Source: Alphaproteobacteria bacterium (GTDB taxonomy: Bacteria; Pseudomonadota; Alphaproteobacteria; Rs-D84). From it: a stretch of 54,447 nt of DNA. The notes beneath the pieces are model-generated. The model was not told the origin of the DNA. It saw only the letters and a program-made list of their open reading frames with translations, and did no database searches. Of this stretch, positions 42,369 to 51,134 are shown in pieces; position 1 is the stretch's first letter; each line of letters begins with the position of its first letter. The DNA is taken from NCBI GenBank assembly GCA_017642585.1, contig JAGCOR010000024.1:1-54447 (forward strand), read 5' to 3'. A program made the translations under genes and the position numbers.

Positions 42369-42397
42369 ATTATACCACAAATTTTAGATAAAAACAA
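42369..42397 (-). promoter_or_regulatory. Promoter of the gene at 41477-42340
   Basis: Minus-strand TTGTTT (42397-42392), 17 nt ending in TGTGG, TATAAT (42374-42369): an extended -10 of the TGGTATAAT type. Confidence 0.7.
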
Positions 42398-42419
42398 ATA
42401 CTATCATATAGATATGTAT

Positions 42420-43007
42420 TTATTTTTTCCATTTCCATTCAACTTTTGATTCTTTACCTTGAATCAATCTTAATATGTTTTCTCTGTGTCTTAATAAACA
42501 TAATATCGCGATAGCGGTGAAAGCCACCCCAATTCCACAACTCATAGCAAAACCCAGCACAGGAATTAAACAAAATATAGTTATTGCCCCCGCAGATGAA
42601 TATCCCGAACTTAACGCGACCAACAACCATTCTATACCACAAATTACAAACATAATTGGGTTCACAGCCAAAAACACACCAAATAACGAAGAAACCCCTT
42701 TGCCCCCATGAAATTTCAACCAAATTGGGAAACAATGCCCCAACATCGCAACAAATCCACACCAAACGCCAAACACTGTCCCACCGATATATCTGCCCAA
42801 CAAAACAGCGATTATCGCTTTGACCATATCCAGAATCCAAACCAATCCGGCCAATCTTAATCCCCCAACGCGCATAACATTTGTTGCGCCGATATTACCA
42901 CTGCCCACTTTACGTAAATTTATGTTTTTTGCCATTTTAGTAACAATGATTCCAAACGGAATAGATCCCAATAAATAAGATATTATTATAGATATTATAT
43001 ATAACAT
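42420..43007 (-). CDS. plsY: Acyl phosphate:glycerol-3-phosphate acyltransferase
   Basis: PlsY makes lysophosphatidic acid from acyl-phosphate, the step before PlsC. The 195-residue protein has about five membrane segments and the three PlsY motifs: GSIPFGIIVTK with GSGNIGATNVMR, KFHGGKGVSSLFG, and the later LRHRENILRLIQGKE. Its AAGGAAA site lies before the ATG at 43007. PlsX, which makes the acyl-phosphate, is not in the window. It diverges from rpsT. Confidence 0.96.
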   Translation of the reverse strand: MLYIISIIISYLLGSIPFGIIVTKMAKNINLRKVGSGNIGATNVMRVGGLRLAGLVWILDMVKAIIAVLLGRYIGGTVFGVWCGFVAMLGHCFPIWLKFHGGKGVSSLFGVFLAVNPIMFVICGIEWLLVALSSGYSSAGAITIFCLIPVLGFAMSCGIGVAFTAIAILCLLRHRENILRLIQGKESKVEWKWKK

Positions 43008-43018
43008 ATTATTTTTCC

Positions 43019-43046
43019 TTGATTTTAAGTTTGTTTTTTATAAAAT
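43019..43046 (+). promoter_or_regulatory. rpsT promoter
   Basis: TTGATT (43019-43024), 16 nt, TAAAAT (43041-43046), 34 nt before the rpsT start. Confidence 0.5.
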
Positions 43047-43080
43047 AACATAAACCATATAAAAATAAAAGGAAAATAAA

Positions 43081-43341
43081 GTGGCTAACCATAAATCATG
43101 TGATAAAAGAATTTTAGTAACAGCAAAGAAAAATGCAATCAATACTGCACGCCGCAGCGCTGTTAAAACCGCAACAAAAAAAGCATTAAGTGCGATTGAA
43201 TCTGGCGACAAAGCCGCAGCAGTTGCAGCAACACGCGAAGCTGAAAGCAAAATTATGAAAGCAGCCGGCAAAACTATGCCAAAGAAAGCCGCTTCCAGAA
43301 AGGTTGCTCGTTTGGCAAAGAAAGTTGCAAAGATTGCTTAA
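43081..43341 (+). CDS. rpsT: 30S ribosomal protein S20
   Basis: S20 is a small, helical, Lys/Ala-rich protein that binds 16S rRNA. The 86-residue product begins ANHKSCDKRI and ends KVARLAKKVAKIA, with the long basic helices of the family. It uses a GTG start (43081) behind AAAAGGAAAA; rare starts are known for rpsT in other bacteria, where they lower expression and allow autoregulation. It has its own promoter and a terminator at 43368. Confidence 0.95.
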   Translation: MANHKSCDKRILVTAKKNAINTARRSAVKTATKKALSAIESGDKAAAVAATREAESKIMKAAGKTMPKKAASRKVARLAKKVAKIA

Positions 43342-43367
43342 AACCAAACTTTTATCTAAATTAAAAA

Positions 43368-43392
43368 CCGCCCAATCGGGCGATTTTTTATT
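43368..43392 (+). terminator. rpsT terminator
   Basis: Hairpin CGCCC-AATC-GGGCG followed by ATTTTTTATTT, 28 nt after the rpsT stop. Confidence 0.85.
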
Positions 43393-43398
43393 TCAACC

Positions 43399-43422
43399 AA
43401 AAACCCCATAATTAATATGGGG
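43399..43422 (-). terminator. Terminator of the secretin gene
   Basis: Hairpin CCCCATA / TATGGGG, 5-nt loop, followed on the minus strand by T5, about 27 nt after the secretin stop. Confidence 0.8.
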
Positions 43423-43449
43423 CTTTTGCATAACCTTTTTAATTTTACA

Positions 43450-44997
43450 TTAATCTAATGGGGCACCCCAATTCTTTCTGATATTGGTTTCACTGTCCAT
43501 TGGGCTGGCCAAAACTTGAGGTGTCAAGATAACCACCAACACTTCACGTGAACCTTCCGTTTGTCTTGAACCAGACAAAGCCATGAAATCAGCATCGCCC
43601 AAACCATAACGTGTATCATCGTTCTTTTGCTTTTCAAATCCAGATACAACCAACATTTGACCGGATTCCATGATGACTTCTTGCATGAACGAACGTTCTT
43701 CAACTTCTGGCAATTGCAATGTAACAGTTCCACCAATTTCTTGGGTTGCCATCTTCAACAATTCACGAACTGACATTTTGAACAACAACAATATCTTGCC
43801 GTTTTCTAATACATTTGGTAACAAATGCATTGAAAATCCTGTTTCCAATTCATCTTGGTCAACCGTAGAAGATTCAACTGTTGTGAAATTACGTGATTCA
43901 AAACGTTTGATATAGCCAGTTGTCCTGGTATTTGTCACAGGTGCCACGCGATTATTACGTGTTGTTACCCCAACATTTGTAACCAACGCAACCTTACCCT
44001 GCTTTGCCAATGCGTTTATCAAAACATTTGAACCCGCCAAACTGTTCATAGAACCACCCTTAACAACCGCAACATTAACAGAATTCGCCGCAGCAACACC
44101 CAAATTATTCACAGAATTCGCAGCGATATCCAAACCAGATATAGAATTAACCGCTGCAGTCAAATTCAAACCAAATGCAGATTCATTAGACAATGTAACC
44201 TGTAACACTTTAACATCGATAGTTACCAATTGAGATAAACGTTTATTTTGTCTTTCAATATAATCTGCGATACGTGCCTGCAAAGATGGGGATGCCGTAA
44301 CAGTTATAGTTCCCAAACTGCGAGAAACTGTAAATTGAGCATTTTTCGCACTGTTAACAATAGAGCTGATTGTTTCTTCCACTTCTTCCCATTCTTTCAA
44401 TGTAGATTCCAACGACACCTGGCTACCGTCATCTGTTTGAACAGAAGATTGATACGAAACATCTGTTCCCAATGCATATAATGTATATGTCTTGGTTTCT
44501 GTTTCATAGAATACAATTGAATTCTTATTATAATACCATAACAAATCTAAATCTGTAGCAACCTGTGATAACAATCCAGACAATTTTCCAGTATATGCAA
44601 TATCAACTGTTCTTTTTAATTTTTCTGTATCAACTTGGCTATCAATTTTAACAGGTATTCCGGTTATAGAATTAATATCATTTGCCAAAACCTGCAAAGT
44701 CACAGGACTATTCAACAAAATAGTTATACCTGAATCGGTTTCAAATCTGTCAGGCAACGCATTTCTGTGTTCTGCCACAGTAGATTTATTTCCTAACCAT
44801 ACACCTTCGGATATAGATACGGTATCACCATTAACTACTTTCATTTTTGGGTTTTTAGCCATTTCAAATGCTTCATATGCATTTACAAAATTTTGGTCAA
44901 CCGCAGAAGAAACCTTGGCAGATTCACGCACAGTGCATCCCGCCAACAAGATTCCCATCATCAGCCCGAAACATTTGACATAAAAACGATTCAACAT
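43450..44997 (-). CDS. PilN-like lipoprotein secretin of a type IVb pilus
   Basis: The 515-residue protein has a lipoprotein signal with lipobox LLAGC (Cys21), N-domains (about 80-260, with VTLQVLANDINSITGIPVKI and SLGTITVTASPSLQARI) and a C-terminal secretin domain (GFSMHLLPNVLENGKILLLFKMSVREL, LPEVEERSFMQEVIMESGQMLVVSGF, REVLVVILTPQV). PilN of R64 thin pilus and BfpB of bundle-forming pilus are such lipoprotein secretins. It forms the outer-membrane pore for the pilus. The TcpQ-like gene lies 33 nt upstream and they share one promoter. Other assembly genes (ATPase, inner-membrane platform, prepilin peptidase) are not in this window. Confidence 0.85.
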   Translation of the reverse strand: MLNRFYVKCFGLMMGILLAGCTVRESAKVSSAVDQNFVNAYEAFEMAKNPKMKVVNGDTVSISEGVWLGNKSTVAEHRNALPDRFETDSGITILLNSPVTLQVLANDINSITGIPVKIDSQVDTEKLKRTVDIAYTGKLSGLLSQVATDLDLLWYYNKNSIVFYETETKTYTLYALGTDVSYQSSVQTDDGSQVSLESTLKEWEEVEETISSIVNSAKNAQFTVSRSLGTITVTASPSLQARIADYIERQNKRLSQLVTIDVKVLQVTLSNESAFGLNLTAAVNSISGLDIAANSVNNLGVAAANSVNVAVVKGGSMNSLAGSNVLINALAKQGKVALVTNVGVTTRNNRVAPVTNTRTTGYIKRFESRNFTTVESSTVDQDELETGFSMHLLPNVLENGKILLLFKMSVRELLKMATQEIGGTVTLQLPEVEERSFMQEVIMESGQMLVVSGFEKQKNDDTRYGLGDADFMALSGSRQTEGSREVLVVILTPQVLASPMDSETNIRKNWGAPLD

Positions 44998-45030
44998 ATC
45001 AATTCTCCTACGGATAGACTAAATATCTGT

Positions 45031-45990
45031 TTATTCCTCTGAAGTCGAAACGACCAATACTCTGTTGCCTTTATAGAATTTTGCATAAGGAATTGGTGTT
45101 GCACGTTCAAAATTACGAACCAAAGCAGATGCAACATCAACAAAACGACCTTTGAATATTGCACTGGCTTCGATTGGGTATTCACGAGACGTAGCCCAAA
45201 CCAAATCCCAACCTTCTTTATCACACCACGATTTCAAAATTTCGCGCAAAGTTTGACCAGATACAACAACCCAAGAACGAACCTGGTTTTGAACAGATGC
45301 AGGTGGTTCCTCATCAACATAATCGTTTACTTTGATGTCTTTTTCAACTTTTGCAACCACAGGCGCACTGTCTGAAACAATATCTTCAGCAACCATTGTT
45401 TCTGTTATCTCTGTATCTTTGGCTTTTTGTCCAACCTTTTCTGCAAATTCAATGTAAGGATCAGGACGTTTATTGCACATTCTGCGAGAACTGCGAGATA
45501 CAGCCAAAACTGTTCCACCATCATCTTCCATCATTTCACGATGCAACAACGGCATTTCAGCCCCATTTGCACATTCATAATCAAAACCCGCAACTGTTCT
45601 TACTTCGTTAGAAATGTTTGGACCACCAGACCAACCGATTCCAACTGTGTTGATATTATTTTCGATTATCAAACCATTGCCCATTTTTGTAACGACTTTG
45701 GTTCCACCAGTTGTTGGGCACCCCCCTTCATCACAAGAAATTTTAAAATCCGCATCAGAACCAGTCAAAGGCCACGCAGGAATTTCCTGTACCTCTTGGA
45801 CGACAACTTCTTCAACCTCAGGTTCTTCACTTACCTGATATTCGTCTTCTTCATCAAAATCTTCTTTGGTTTCTTGGTTGTTATAATCATAAAAAACCTC
45901 TGATGTTACGACCTGTTGAGGCATCTCTGACCCATAGGCCACGCCAACCAGACCAAAAACCAAAAAGAACATACAAAATCTCTGTAACAT
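45031..45990 (-). CDS. TcpQ/PilL-like type IVb pilus assembly protein
   Basis: The 319-residue protein has a signal peptide (about 1-20), a Glu-rich low-complexity region (about 30-65), a central domain with Cys pairs and a C-terminal TcpQ-type domain: RSWVVVSGQTLREILKSWC...GWDLVWATSREYPIEA...FERATPIPYAKFYKGNRVLVVST. TcpQ stabilises the secretin TcpC in the vibrio toxin-coregulated pilus, and PilL is its homologue in thin pilus clusters. The ATG at 45990 is chosen for its AAAGGAA site rather than the ATG at 46005. It is first of a two-gene operon with the secretin. Confidence 0.75.
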   Translation of the reverse strand: MLQRFCMFFLVFGLVGVAYGSEMPQQVVTSEVFYDYNNQETKEDFDEEDEYQVSEEPEVEEVVVQEVQEIPAWPLTGSDADFKISCDEGGCPTTGGTKVVTKMGNGLIIENNINTVGIGWSGGPNISNEVRTVAGFDYECANGAEMPLLHREMMEDDGGTVLAVSRSSRRMCNKRPDPYIEFAEKVGQKAKDTEITETMVAEDIVSDSAPVVAKVEKDIKVNDYVDEEPPASVQNQVRSWVVVSGQTLREILKSWCDKEGWDLVWATSREYPIEASAIFKGRFVDVASALVRNFERATPIPYAKFYKGNRVLVVSTSEE

Positions 45991-46016
45991 ATCATTTCCT
46001 TTCATTTATTGTTATA

Positions 46017-46045
46017 ATTATATCAATTTGACCGAATCTGTGCAA
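46017..46045 (-). promoter_or_regulatory. Promoter of the TcpQ-like/secretin operon
   Basis: Minus-strand TTGCAC (46045-46040), 17 nt ending in TGA, TATAAT (46022-46017), 27 nt before the ATG. Its -10 resembles those of pilin genes 1 and 2 (all TGATATAAT), so the two loci may be transcribed together. Confidence 0.7.
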
Positions 46046-46106
46046 GCTATAAAAACACAAATTTCATAAAAAAATAAAAAAATTTTCAAGATAAAATCGC
46101 ACGAAT

Positions 46107-46115
46107 CGATAAAAC
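46107..46115 (+). promoter_or_regulatory. Extended -10 promoter of the suf-containing operon
   Basis: TGTTATACT at 46107-46115, 44 nt before the first ATG; the -35 is poor. I see no Rrf2/IscR-like palindrome in the 46006-46158 gap. Confidence 0.5.
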
Positions 46116-46158
46116 ATGTTATACTAAGTTCATAAAAATCAAAATTTAAGGATAACTT

Positions 46159-46701
46159 ATGGAAAATACAGTATTTTTAATCTTGATATCAATATCTATA
46201 TTTTTTGGCATTTGCTCTTTTGTGGGGGTAATATTGCTGATAAAAAATATGAAAACAGTGTCTAAATTGTTAACATACCAACATGGGTTGTTAGCAAAAA
46301 TTCAAAACATGTTGAAAAATAATTCATCCATTAACGAAACCACTGAAAAATCAGAAATTATTTATCAAGATTTACTGCAAAATTTAATTCCAATTATGGC
46401 GGCTATAAATGTAATGCCCCGCTCTACATCCGAACACCCATTATGGCGCGCCCTGGGGGGAATTATGGATGAATATGCAAATAATCCTTTTGTTTTGGAA
46501 AAATTAAGACGCGCAATAAAATTGGATGTGAATATTGCCCGCAATGTCTGCAATTATTTGAACCGCGCAAATGCGTTCTTGCAACATATCGCTTCTAATG
46601 ATTCTGATGGTATTATTGCGACAACATTTACAGACGGTTCATTGGGACAATCTTTGACCTTTTTTGCCCAGGCCCAAGCATTAGCAAACACAGATAAATG
46701 A
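46159..46701 (+). CDS. Membrane-anchored hypothetical protein upstream of sufB
   Basis: The 180-residue protein has one N-terminal membrane helix (about 5-28) and a cytoplasmic helical part; it contains EHPLWRALGGIMDEYANNPFVLEKLRRAIKLD and a long C-terminal helical region. I do not recognise a family. AAGGATAA precedes the ATG. It overlaps sufB by 4 nt (ATGA), so it is translationally coupled to the Fe-S assembly gene. A link to Fe-S assembly is only an inference from position. Confidence 0.65.
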   Translation: MENTVFLILISISIFFGICSFVGVILLIKNMKTVSKLLTYQHGLLAKIQNMLKNNSSINETTEKSEIIYQDLLQNLIPIMAAINVMPRSTSEHPLWRALGGIMDEYANNPFVLEKLRRAIKLDVNIARNVCNYLNRANAFLQHIASNDSDGIIATTFTDGSLGQSLTFFAQAQALANTDK

Positions 46702-48038
46702 CAAAATTAACCGAACAGCTTATTCGAGACATTTCACAAACCAGAAAAGAACCTGATTGGTTATTGGCTTGGCGTATTGATGCGTTCAAAAAATGGCAAA
46801 AAATGACGGAACCTCATTGGGCCGAAATTGATTATGATACGATTGATTATGATTCTTTGAATTATTATAACGAACAAAAACAATTGGATAATTCCGAATT
46901 AAAATCAACATATGAAAAAATGGGATTACCAGAATCTGAACAACGTGCATTATTGGGCATGGCAACTGATACTGTTATCGACAGTAAATCTGTGCACACA
47001 TCATATTCGGAAGAATTGAAAAAATTAGGCATTATCTTTTTGCCTTTGTCCGAAGCGGTCATCCAATATCCAGATATGGTCAAAGAATATCTGGGCAGTG
47101 TCGTGTCAAACAATGATAATTTCTTTGCTGCATTAAATGCGGCGGTGTTTTCAGATGGAACTTTTGTATATATTCCACGCGGTGTAAAATGTCCAATTGA
47201 TTTGGCCAGTTATTTTAGAATTGAAACCGCAAAAATTGGTCAATTTGAACGAACACTTATCATCGCAGACGAAGGTGCATCATTATCGTATATGGAAGGA
47301 TGCAGCGCACCGCGTCGTCCCAACCATCAATTACACAGCGGTGTTGTAGAAATAATTGTCAAAGATAATGCATATGTAAAATATTCAACTGTTCAAAACT
47401 GGTACGCCGGGGATTCTGTCGTATACAGCGATTCTAATCAAACAAAAAATGGTATATTAAATTTCGTTACCAAACGTGGAAAATGTTATAACAATGCAGG
47501 ATTAGATTGGACACAAATAGAGATTGGTTCTGCCATGACTTGGAAATATCCATCAACAATTTTGTATGGCAATAATTCACACAGTGATTTTTATTCCCTG
47601 TCTATTACACGCGGAATACAACAGGCAGATACTGGAACAAAAATGATTCATATTGGTGACGAAACAAAATCTAATATCGTTTCATATGGTGTAGCATTGG
47701 GCAAATCAAAACAGACTTTCCGCAGTCTTGTTTTATTTGATGGGCATAACGGAAAAAATGCCTGTAAATGCGACAGTCGCATTTTGGGTAACGATGCAAC
47801 CGCAAATACAATTCCAACTGTTGTACATAACAATGCAACCAATCAACAATCTCACGAGGCAACAACTGGCGCAATCGATAAAGATGCCCTGCTTTACCTT
47901 GAACAAAGTGGAATTGATACAGATGATGCGATTGCTTTGATTATTGGGTCAATGGCATCGCCAATAATATCAAGATTACCAATGGAATTCTTGGTAGAAT
48001 CAAAACAACTTATACAAATGGCACTAAAAAAAGAATAA
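46698..48038 (+). CDS. sufB: Fe-S cluster assembly scaffold protein SufB
   Basis: SufB is the scaffold on which the SUF system builds Fe-S clusters, with SufC and SufD. The 446-residue protein has the family's beta-helix core and characteristic blocks: FVYIPRGVKCPIDLASYFRI, EGCSAPRRPNHQLHSGVVEI, KNGILNFVTKRGKCYNNAGLDWTQIE, HATTGAIDKDALLYLEQSG and the Cys in ACKCDSRI. It is a little shorter than E. coli SufB (495). sufC follows 4 nt after the stop. sufD, sufS and sufE/U are absent from this window. Confidence 0.95.
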   Translation: MTKLTEQLIRDISQTRKEPDWLLAWRIDAFKKWQKMTEPHWAEIDYDTIDYDSLNYYNEQKQLDNSELKSTYEKMGLPESEQRALLGMATDTVIDSKSVHTSYSEELKKLGIIFLPLSEAVIQYPDMVKEYLGSVVSNNDNFFAALNAAVFSDGTFVYIPRGVKCPIDLASYFRIETAKIGQFERTLIIADEGASLSYMEGCSAPRRPNHQLHSGVVEIIVKDNAYVKYSTVQNWYAGDSVVYSDSNQTKNGILNFVTKRGKCYNNAGLDWTQIEIGSAMTWKYPSTILYGNNSHSDFYSLSITRGIQQADTGTKMIHIGDETKSNIVSYGVALGKSKQTFRSLVLFDGHNGKNACKCDSRILGNDATANTIPTVVHNNATNQQSHEATTGAIDKDALLYLEQSGIDTDDAIALIIGSMASPIISRLPMEFLVESKQLIQMALKKE

Positions 48039-48042
48039 AAAA

Positions 48043-48720
48043 ATGTTAGAAATAAAAAATCTTTGTGTATCTATGGACGGCAAACCATTATTAAAAAATA
48101 TTAACATGGTTGTCAGGGATGGTGAACATCACAGAATTGCCGGACATAATGGTTCTGGAAAATCTACATTGGCAAATACAATTGCCGGAAACCCAATGTA
48201 TACAATTGATTCTGGGCAAATTATTTTTAATGGTGTTGATATAACAAAAGAAAACGCAACAACACGTGCTTTGATGGGTATTTTTTTGGGCGCACAAAAT
48301 GTTCCTGAAATTCCAGGATTAACTATTTTAAGTTTTTTGAAACATTCAATGATTGCACATAAACATTATGACACAGGCAAAGATTTATCGATGGGTGAAT
48401 TTTTGGAAAAAACAGAATCGGTCTGCCAACAATTAAACATTCCAAAACAATGGCTAAACAGATGTATTAATGTTGGTTTTTCAGGTGGGGAACGCAAACG
48501 TATAATGCTATTAAGATTGGTTTTAACCCAACCCAAATTGGCTATATTGGATGAACCTGATTCTGGGGCAGATAAAGATGTTCAACAACAAATTGTAGAT
48601 ACTGTGAAATCTATGCCAGATACAACATTTTTATTTATATCACACCAAGATTCATTTACATCTAAAATTGAAATAAATCAAACAACCACTTTGGATAATG
48701 GCGAAATTGTGATAAAATAA
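48043..48720 (+). CDS. sufC: Fe-S assembly ATPase SufC
   Basis: SufC is the ABC-type ATPase of the SufBCD scaffold. The 225-residue protein has Walker A GHNGSGKST (34-42), Q-loop region FLGAQNVPEIPGLT, signature FSGGERKRIML, Walker B LAILDEPDSGAD and the H-loop His in FISHQDS. The sequence D-E-P-D-S-G-x-D is SufC-like, as in other SufC proteins. It directly follows sufB, typical of the suf operon. Confidence 0.95.
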   Translation: MLEIKNLCVSMDGKPLLKNINMVVRDGEHHRIAGHNGSGKSTLANTIAGNPMYTIDSGQIIFNGVDITKENATTRALMGIFLGAQNVPEIPGLTILSFLKHSMIAHKHYDTGKDLSMGEFLEKTESVCQQLNIPKQWLNRCINVGFSGGERKRIMLLRLVLTQPKLAILDEPDSGADKDVQQQIVDTVKSMPDTTFLFISHQDSFTSKIEINQTTTLDNGEIVIK

Positions 48721-48747
48721 TATGGATAAAAAACAAAAGGACAAAAT

Positions 48748-49599
48748 ATGCCAAGACAAAATAATAAAAACCTGTTAAAAACATGGCTATTTGATAAACC
48801 CATGATGTTTGCACTTTTAACATGCGGTCTCAGTTTAGCAATTATCAGTATATATGCCATTATCTCTAACCTGTTTGAAATTTCAGCCTCTGGACCTTTG
48901 GCTTTGTTGTTAGTTGCCGCAAACGTATATTCAATATATTACACAATCAAGCGTTTGCCACATACGCCTATGGCTCGTCCTGATTTTATCGCGATAACAA
49001 ACGCATGCAGTTTCCTGATATTCTTGATTCTGTTTATACCATTAATGTTTATTGGCCCTGATCCCCAAATCATGAGACACAATGCTTTGATATTCTATGT
49101 ATTACACCCTGTTGCGTTTTGGTTTGTATCAATCGGATTGTTGATGTTATATCTGTATATGGGTGGTTTGGCAATATCCAACATTTATGCAAAATACAGA
49201 CGCGCGGTCCAATTAGGTATTGATAAATGGAAGGTTATTTTGTCTATGCCTTTTGCATTTTTGTTAATGTGGACACCTGGATATTTAATAGAAGAAAACA
49301 AAACAAAATCAAACATGCAAATAAATACTCAATGGTACGCCAGATTTAATCAATGGGTTGTTGCAGATATGTTAAATACATTTTTCATATATTTGGTTTT
49401 GCTGTTGATATTAAATATTTTTGTAAGTTTTCCAACACTCTTATTAACCGCATTTTTGTTAATAATTTATACATTATGGAATATAAAATTCAAAGACGGA
49501 TTTTTGAAAAATATCAACCGTGGTTATTCATTAACAGCGGTTGCTATTAACTTGATTTTCGTAATAACTATTTTGGCTCAACATTTAATCAAAGGATAA
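48748..49599 (+). CDS. Multi-pass membrane protein of unknown function
   Basis: The 283-residue protein has about seven hydrophobic segments (roughly residues 23-45, 50-70, 85-105, 118-145, 165-182, 210-235, 260-280), with a charged stretch KYRRAVQLGIDKWK between them. No motif I recognise. It has AAAAGGACA before ATG and sits 27 nt after sufC and 4 nt before the AI-2E transporter gene, in the same operon. The function is unknown. Confidence 0.6.
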   Translation: MPRQNNKNLLKTWLFDKPMMFALLTCGLSLAIISIYAIISNLFEISASGPLALLLVAANVYSIYYTIKRLPHTPMARPDFIAITNACSFLIFLILFIPLMFIGPDPQIMRHNALIFYVLHPVAFWFVSIGLLMLYLYMGGLAISNIYAKYRRAVQLGIDKWKVILSMPFAFLLMWTPGYLIEENKTKSNMQINTQWYARFNQWVVADMLNTFFIYLVLLLILNIFVSFPTLLLTAFLLIIYTLWNIKFKDGFLKNINRGYSLTAVAINLIFVITILAQHLIKG

Positions 49600-49603
49600 A
49601 AAC

Positions 49604-50650
49604 ATGCATAATTTTATAACAGTTATCGCAGTAATCTTTTGTTTATGGATTGGACGTTCTTTGTTCATTCCTATCTTAATCGCCGCTTTTTTGTGGTATT
49701 TAATAAATGCTATCACCGCATATTACAGACGTATTATGCCATGCTATAAAACAACTGACGATTCGTGCCAAATATATTCCAGGGTATATAATTATGTCGC
49801 ATTGTTTTTATCATTTTTAACTCTATTCTGTGTGGTATTTTTGTTCGCGACCCAGGTTAAACCTATGTTAATAGAATTATATCACGCAACCCCAATATTA
49901 CAGCAAAAATTAATATCTTTCTCGCATTTCATATCAAATAAAATTGGCATAGAAGCAGATTTGAATTTGATACCTAATTTGCCACATATCGCGGGGTATA
50001 TTGGATCTTCGGTGGCGGGTGTCGCGGCATCAACAGGAATGGTAATTATCTATTTGATATTCATGTTCATCGAACAAAACAGTTTTGCCAGAAAAATCAA
50101 TTCATTGGATTTACCAAGGGTTAGAGCAAAAAAATTAAATTACATTTTATCCAGTATTGATGAAAATATGAAAAAATATTTATTCACAAAAACATTTATA
50201 TCTGCAGCCACAGGTTTGTCTTCGTATGTGTTGTTGAAAATAATTGGATTGGAATACGCCAGTGTTTGGGGATTTTTATTATTCTTGTTAAATTATATTC
50301 CAACAATTGGTTCTATTATCGCATGCGCTTTACCAATTGCATATGCGTTAATCAGCCACGACACATGGCAGGTTCCATTATTCACAACAATATCTCTGGT
50401 TGGGGTTCAAACAATATTTGGAAATATATTGGATCCAAAATTGATGGGAAAAACATTAAACATCTCATCTTTAGCGATTTTGATTAATTTGGTGTTCTGG
50501 GGTATGTTGTGGGGGCCAGCTGGTATGTTTTTCAGCGTACCTATCTTGGCAACGGTGTATATTTCAACCGCCCAGTTTAAATCTACACGTTGGATTGCTA
50601 CATTATTGTCGGCGGATGGTTCTATACCAGACGAAACGAACAATGATTAA
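49604..50650 (+). CDS. AI-2E family (PerM-like) transporter
   Basis: The 348-residue membrane protein shows the UPF0118/PerM pattern: FIPILIAAFLWYLINAI near the start, a central extramembrane segment, then FLLFLLNYIPTIGSIIAC, FGNILDPKLMGKTLNISSLAILINLVFWGMLWGPAGMFFSVPILATVYI at the end (the DP-x-L-MGK block is diagnostic). The family includes AI-2 exporters and Na+/H+ antiporters; the substrate is unknown. The 3' end overlaps that of ruvX by 4 nt. Confidence 0.85.
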   Translation: MHNFITVIAVIFCLWIGRSLFIPILIAAFLWYLINAITAYYRRIMPCYKTTDDSCQIYSRVYNYVALFLSFLTLFCVVFLFATQVKPMLIELYHATPILQQKLISFSHFISNKIGIEADLNLIPNLPHIAGYIGSSVAGVAASTGMVIIYLIFMFIEQNSFARKINSLDLPRVRAKKLNYILSSIDENMKKYLFTKTFISAATGLSSYVLLKIIGLEYASVWGFLLFLLNYIPTIGSIIACALPIAYALISHDTWQVPLFTTISLVGVQTIFGNILDPKLMGKTLNISSLAILINLVFWGMLWGPAGMFFSVPILATVYISTAQFKSTRWIATLLSADGSIPDETNND

Positions 50651-51096
50651 TTTCTTTTAAGTACGCAAATCGCGTTTTCCAGAATTATTCGTGCGGACAA
50701 AGAATCCAGTTCTTGTTTGATTTTCTTGATATTTGGGCGCCCTATTTCTTGCTGGGCATCCGTGCTGGTCAAATTTTCTTCCATGAATAAAATTGGGACA
50801 TCGGTTTGTTTTGCCAACATGTCTGCAAATTCACGCACCGCCCTGGTGGTATCTGAATCAGAACCGTCTGCAAACAAAGGCAACCCCAACACTATACCTG
50901 TTATGGAATCTGTCGCAATAATACCCAACACAGATTCAACCAATTCGTTTTGGGATTTAACATTGATTTGGGGTCGAACAAAAACCATATTTCGCCCTTC
51001 ATCAGATACAGCAACGCCACATCTGCGCATTCCCCAATCCAGCCCCAACAGGCGTCCTTGTTTTTTTGGAAAATCCTTGTAATCACAAAAAATCAT
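50647..51096 (-). CDS. ruvX: Holliday junction resolvase-like RuvX (YqgF)
   Basis: YqgF proteins are RNase H-fold enzymes, needed for pre-16S rRNA processing and proposed as Holliday junction resolvases. The 149-residue protein has the catalytic pattern: Asp20 in LLGLDWGMRRCGVAVSD, the GLPLFADGSDSD loop, Glu in MEENLTSTDAQ and Asp in LDSLSARIILE. AAAGGAA precedes the ATG. It diverges from gatC, with promoter overlap in the short gap. Confidence 0.93.
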   Translation of the reverse strand: MIFCDYKDFPKKQGRLLGLDWGMRRCGVAVSDEGRNMVFVRPQINVKSQNELVESVLGIIATDSITGIVLGLPLFADGSDSDTTRAVREFADMLAKQTDVPILFMEENLTSTDAQQEIGRPNIKKIKQELDSLSARIILENAICVLKRN

Positions 51097-51104
51097 TGTA
51101 TAAT
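51077..51104 (+). promoter_or_regulatory. gatC promoter
   Basis: TTGTAA (51077-51082), 16 nt, TATAAT (51099-51104), with about 24 nt from the likely start to the gatC ATG. It overlaps the 5' end of ruvX. Confidence 0.6.
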
Positions 51105-51134
51105 TCCTTTATTACAAAAATAATAGGATTGAAA

